From positions 434,001 through 498,000 of the forward strand of contig NW_020289979.1 of assembly GCF_003144245.1 (NCBI RefSeq): 64,000 nucleotides of DNA. Direction: 5' to 3'. Under the pieces are notes generated by a model. That model was not told the origin of the DNA, did no database searches, and saw nothing but the letters and a program-made list of their open reading frames with translations. This stretch comes from Jaminaea rosea. Its lineage: Eukaryota; Basidiomycota; Exobasidiomycetes; Microstromatales. A program made the translations under genes and the position numbers. Positions 62,167 to 64,000 of the stretch are shown here, piece after piece (within the stretch, counting starts at the first letter, position 1; every line of letters starts with the position of its first letter).

Positions 62167-63456
62167 GACTGTGGTTCTGTTTGATTAGAGGAGAGGGAGA
62201 GGAGGGAGAAGGGGCGTGGGGATATGGCGGGATGGCTGTTGAAAGAGAGGTGACGGCCGCTGGGGTATGATTGGGTCGATCCGATTCCAAGTCTGGGCGT
62301 GACAGCGGTGATGATCGCAGCTTGAAGGTGAGGAGGGATCTATGAGAGCCTTGTAGTAGTCTCTATGGTAGTAATCTCTGCGCTGTTGGCGGACTAGGTT
62401 GTAGTCGCGCAATACTGATGAGGAGGATGTTGAAAGAGAATGTGGGGGAAAGAGAGGGGGCAGTCCAAGTCGAAGTCGACGACACCCGGGATGCGATCGG
62501 AGGGCGGCGAATTAGAGCGCAGCTCGAGGCGAGGGAAGCTATGGATTCTTGCAGCGCGGTAGCGGTGAAAGAGCAATGAGAGGTATCGCAGGGCGTGAGG
62601 TGGTAGGGTTAGAGAGAAGGTTGATCGAGTTCGAGACTGTTGGTAAAGACTGCGATCGGGTGGTAGTGAGAAGAAAGAGGAGCTTCGCACTTTTGGCGTG
62701 ATTCAATCGAAGGTGTGATAGAGATTTCGATGGCTCCATGGCGCCCAGCAGCAGGAGCAGCAGCAGGAGCAGCAGAAGCAGCGGCGGCGGAGGCGGCTGG
62801 CGGCCTGGCGATCTGGTCGGCTGGGCTGTGTGCCTCGACAACATAGGGAGGATGCAAAGCAAGCAAGCAGACGCGGCAGGCAAACAAGGCAGGAGTAAAA
62901 GTGGGGACTCCTCGCGAGTAACAAACGGACAAACAGGGTGCAAGATGGAGCATAATGCTAGCGAAGGAGGGAGGGCAAGTGAGCTCCTCTCTTTCGGCCT
63001 CCTCGCCGCGAACGCCGAATGACAAGGATGGGTCCCGTGTTTGCGGCAAAGAGGCAAGGGAGGCAGCTGTGCAGCATTGGCGTCCACGAGGGAAAGAATC
63101 ATGGGCGAAGGGCAGCACCCCAAAGCACACAACGTCGATGGTCTGTGACGATGGCGGGCAAGAGTCTTGATGGGCAGCTCTCCCAGTGATGTCGCCAAAA
63201 TGCAGATGCAATGAGCTCTATCATCGATCATCCACCTCCGCACGATGACTGAGCAGACGTGAGACGGCATCATCGTCCATCGGTGGCTTGATCCCGTTGC
63301 CCCGGACCAAGGTCCGTGCGAGGAAGCGGCGAGAGAGGAATCTCAATCTGCTGAGTCTTTGGATCTCACCGAACTGCGCTTCTCATCGTCTCGACTCGTC
63401 ACTGCCCCTTTGGCTGATCTTCGTCACTTCGTTTGCCTCATAGGACTTGCGCTCAG
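62167..63456. promoter_or_regulatory. divergent upstream region, RAS / Rab GAP
   Basis: The 1.29 kb between two head-to-head starts contains a GCAGCAGGA-type imperfect repeat at about 62749-62800. The symmetric word GGACCAAGGTCCG is at 63304-63316, about 140 bases before the Rab GAP start and shared with the kinase promoter. Frames open on - (62539-63273) overlap the simple repeat and look non-coding. Confidence 0.4.
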
Positions 63457-64000
63457 ATGGAGAGCAGCAAGGCTTCTGGCAGCGTGCGCATTCTCTATGC
63501 CAAGTCCCGCGTCGCCGTCCATCCTACTCCATATGCGGCTCACAATCAAGTCGGCTTCTTGACACTCCTCCAACGCGCACCGGGTGGTAACGGCGGAAGC
63601 ATAGCAAATGAGGCGTCATCATCGCTGCCGACGCTGGCTCAAAGGAACCAACAGGACATCTTGCTGGCATGGATACCAGAGGTGATGGCCAAGCAGCGTG
63701 GGGATGTGGCGAAGCTTATCGAAGTGGAGCTCCGAGAGGCAGAGGGGCTGCGCAGCAATGACGACAAGGGCAGCGATGGTGAGGGAAGCGCCTCGTGATG
63801 AAGATTCTCGGAACATGCTGACTCGAACAGCATCCGTGTCCAGACTCGATACTCATTGATTCGGTACCAACAGCATCAAACTCAACTGCGCCTCCCGGCG
63901 GCGAGTCCTCAATGACGCTTCCGCCCTTCTGTCAATCCCTAGGGTCCATTTACTCCATCTGCATCACTCCACCGACGGTATCAAACTGGAATAGCTCCCT
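63457..64000 (+). CDS. Gyp7/TBC1D15-type Rab GTPase-activating protein, 3' partial
   Basis: Only the N-terminal domain is in the window. Exons are 63457-63778 and 63874 to the right edge. The first exon encodes VRILYAKSRVAVHPTPYAAH and NQVGFLTLLQ, then LLAWIPEVM, and the second encodes GSIYSICITPPTVSNWNSS. These match the N-terminal region of Gyp7 and TBC1D15 (Ser-Lys-Ser-Lys-Val-x-(V/I)-H-P-T start; IYSI.V.PPS.S.WYGS end). The catalytic TBC domain with its Arg and Gln fingers should lie beyond base 64000. Such GAPs act on Rab7/Ypt7 at the vacuole. The 95-nt intron is in phase 1. The chosen Met is preceded by CAG, so an upstream coding exon cannot be excluded. Confidence 0.8.

Noticed and set aside
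62539-63273. 244-codon frame on the minus strand upstream of Ras
   Set aside because: Crosses a GCAGCAGGA simple repeat that produces a Leu run; no plausible start context or splice link to Ras.
1-64000. Mobile elements, viral relics, CRISPR arrays, secondary-metabolite cluster
   Set aside because: No reverse transcriptase, transposase, integrase or capsid-like frames, no long terminal or inverted repeats, no regularly spaced repeats, and no PKS/NRPS/terpene genes were seen.

Overview
The window reads as nuclear DNA of a basidiomycete fungus. Genes are densely packed on both strands. Coding DNA looks GC-rich and has long low-complexity Ser/Ala/Gly/Gln runs. Introns are short (about 70-140 nt) with GTRNGT-type donors and YAG acceptors. 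The set of orthologues (fungal Cch1 channel, trifunctional HIS4, Set9, Mim1, Clu1, Emp65/TAPT1) is fungal. The Ser/Ala-rich compact style suggests Ustilaginomycotina, but that placement is an inference from style, not from an alignment.

Layout, left to right: DDB1 (5' end cut by the window) and CSN3 on +; the very large Cch1 calcium channel on -; methionyl-tRNA synthetase and a PKA-type kinase on +; a seven-exon mitochondrial dicarboxylate-type carrier on - (with a 10-N gap in one intron and an 8-nt microexon); CDC16/APC6, HIS4 and MIM1 on +; DHX37/Ecm16 helicase on -; TAPT1/Emp65 and Set9 on +; CLU1 and a NIPA-like transporter on -; an unrecognised Gly-rich protein and an orphan GAF-domain protein on +; TAF7 on -; COX20 on +; Ras on -; and the N-terminal part of a Gyp7/TBC1D15-type Rab GAP on +, cut by the right edge. 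Exon joins were worked out by hand. For every complete spliced gene the exon lengths sum to a multiple of three and the joins restore the expected family sequence.

The genes are mostly unrelated housekeeping functions. Local associations worth noting are DDB1 beside CSN3 (CUL4 ligase adaptor and its deneddylase), and several mitochondrial biogenesis genes scattered through the window (DIC-type carrier, MIM1, CLU1, COX20). Five gene pairs are divergent over short to medium spacers: Cch1/MetRS, carrier/CDC16, DHX37/TAPT1, NIPA/unknown and TAF7/COX20. Ras and the Rab GAP diverge over 1.3 kb.

I found no transposon, viral relic, CRISPR array, rRNA or convincing tRNA, and nothing that looks like a wholly new multi-gene system. 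The most unusual items are the 8-nt microexon, a 13-bp palindromic word shared by two promoters, triplicated acidic/helical repeats in the helicase, a WHEP-like tail on the methionyl-tRNA synthetase, the N/E/E/E pore of Cch1, and two conserved-looking orphan proteins.
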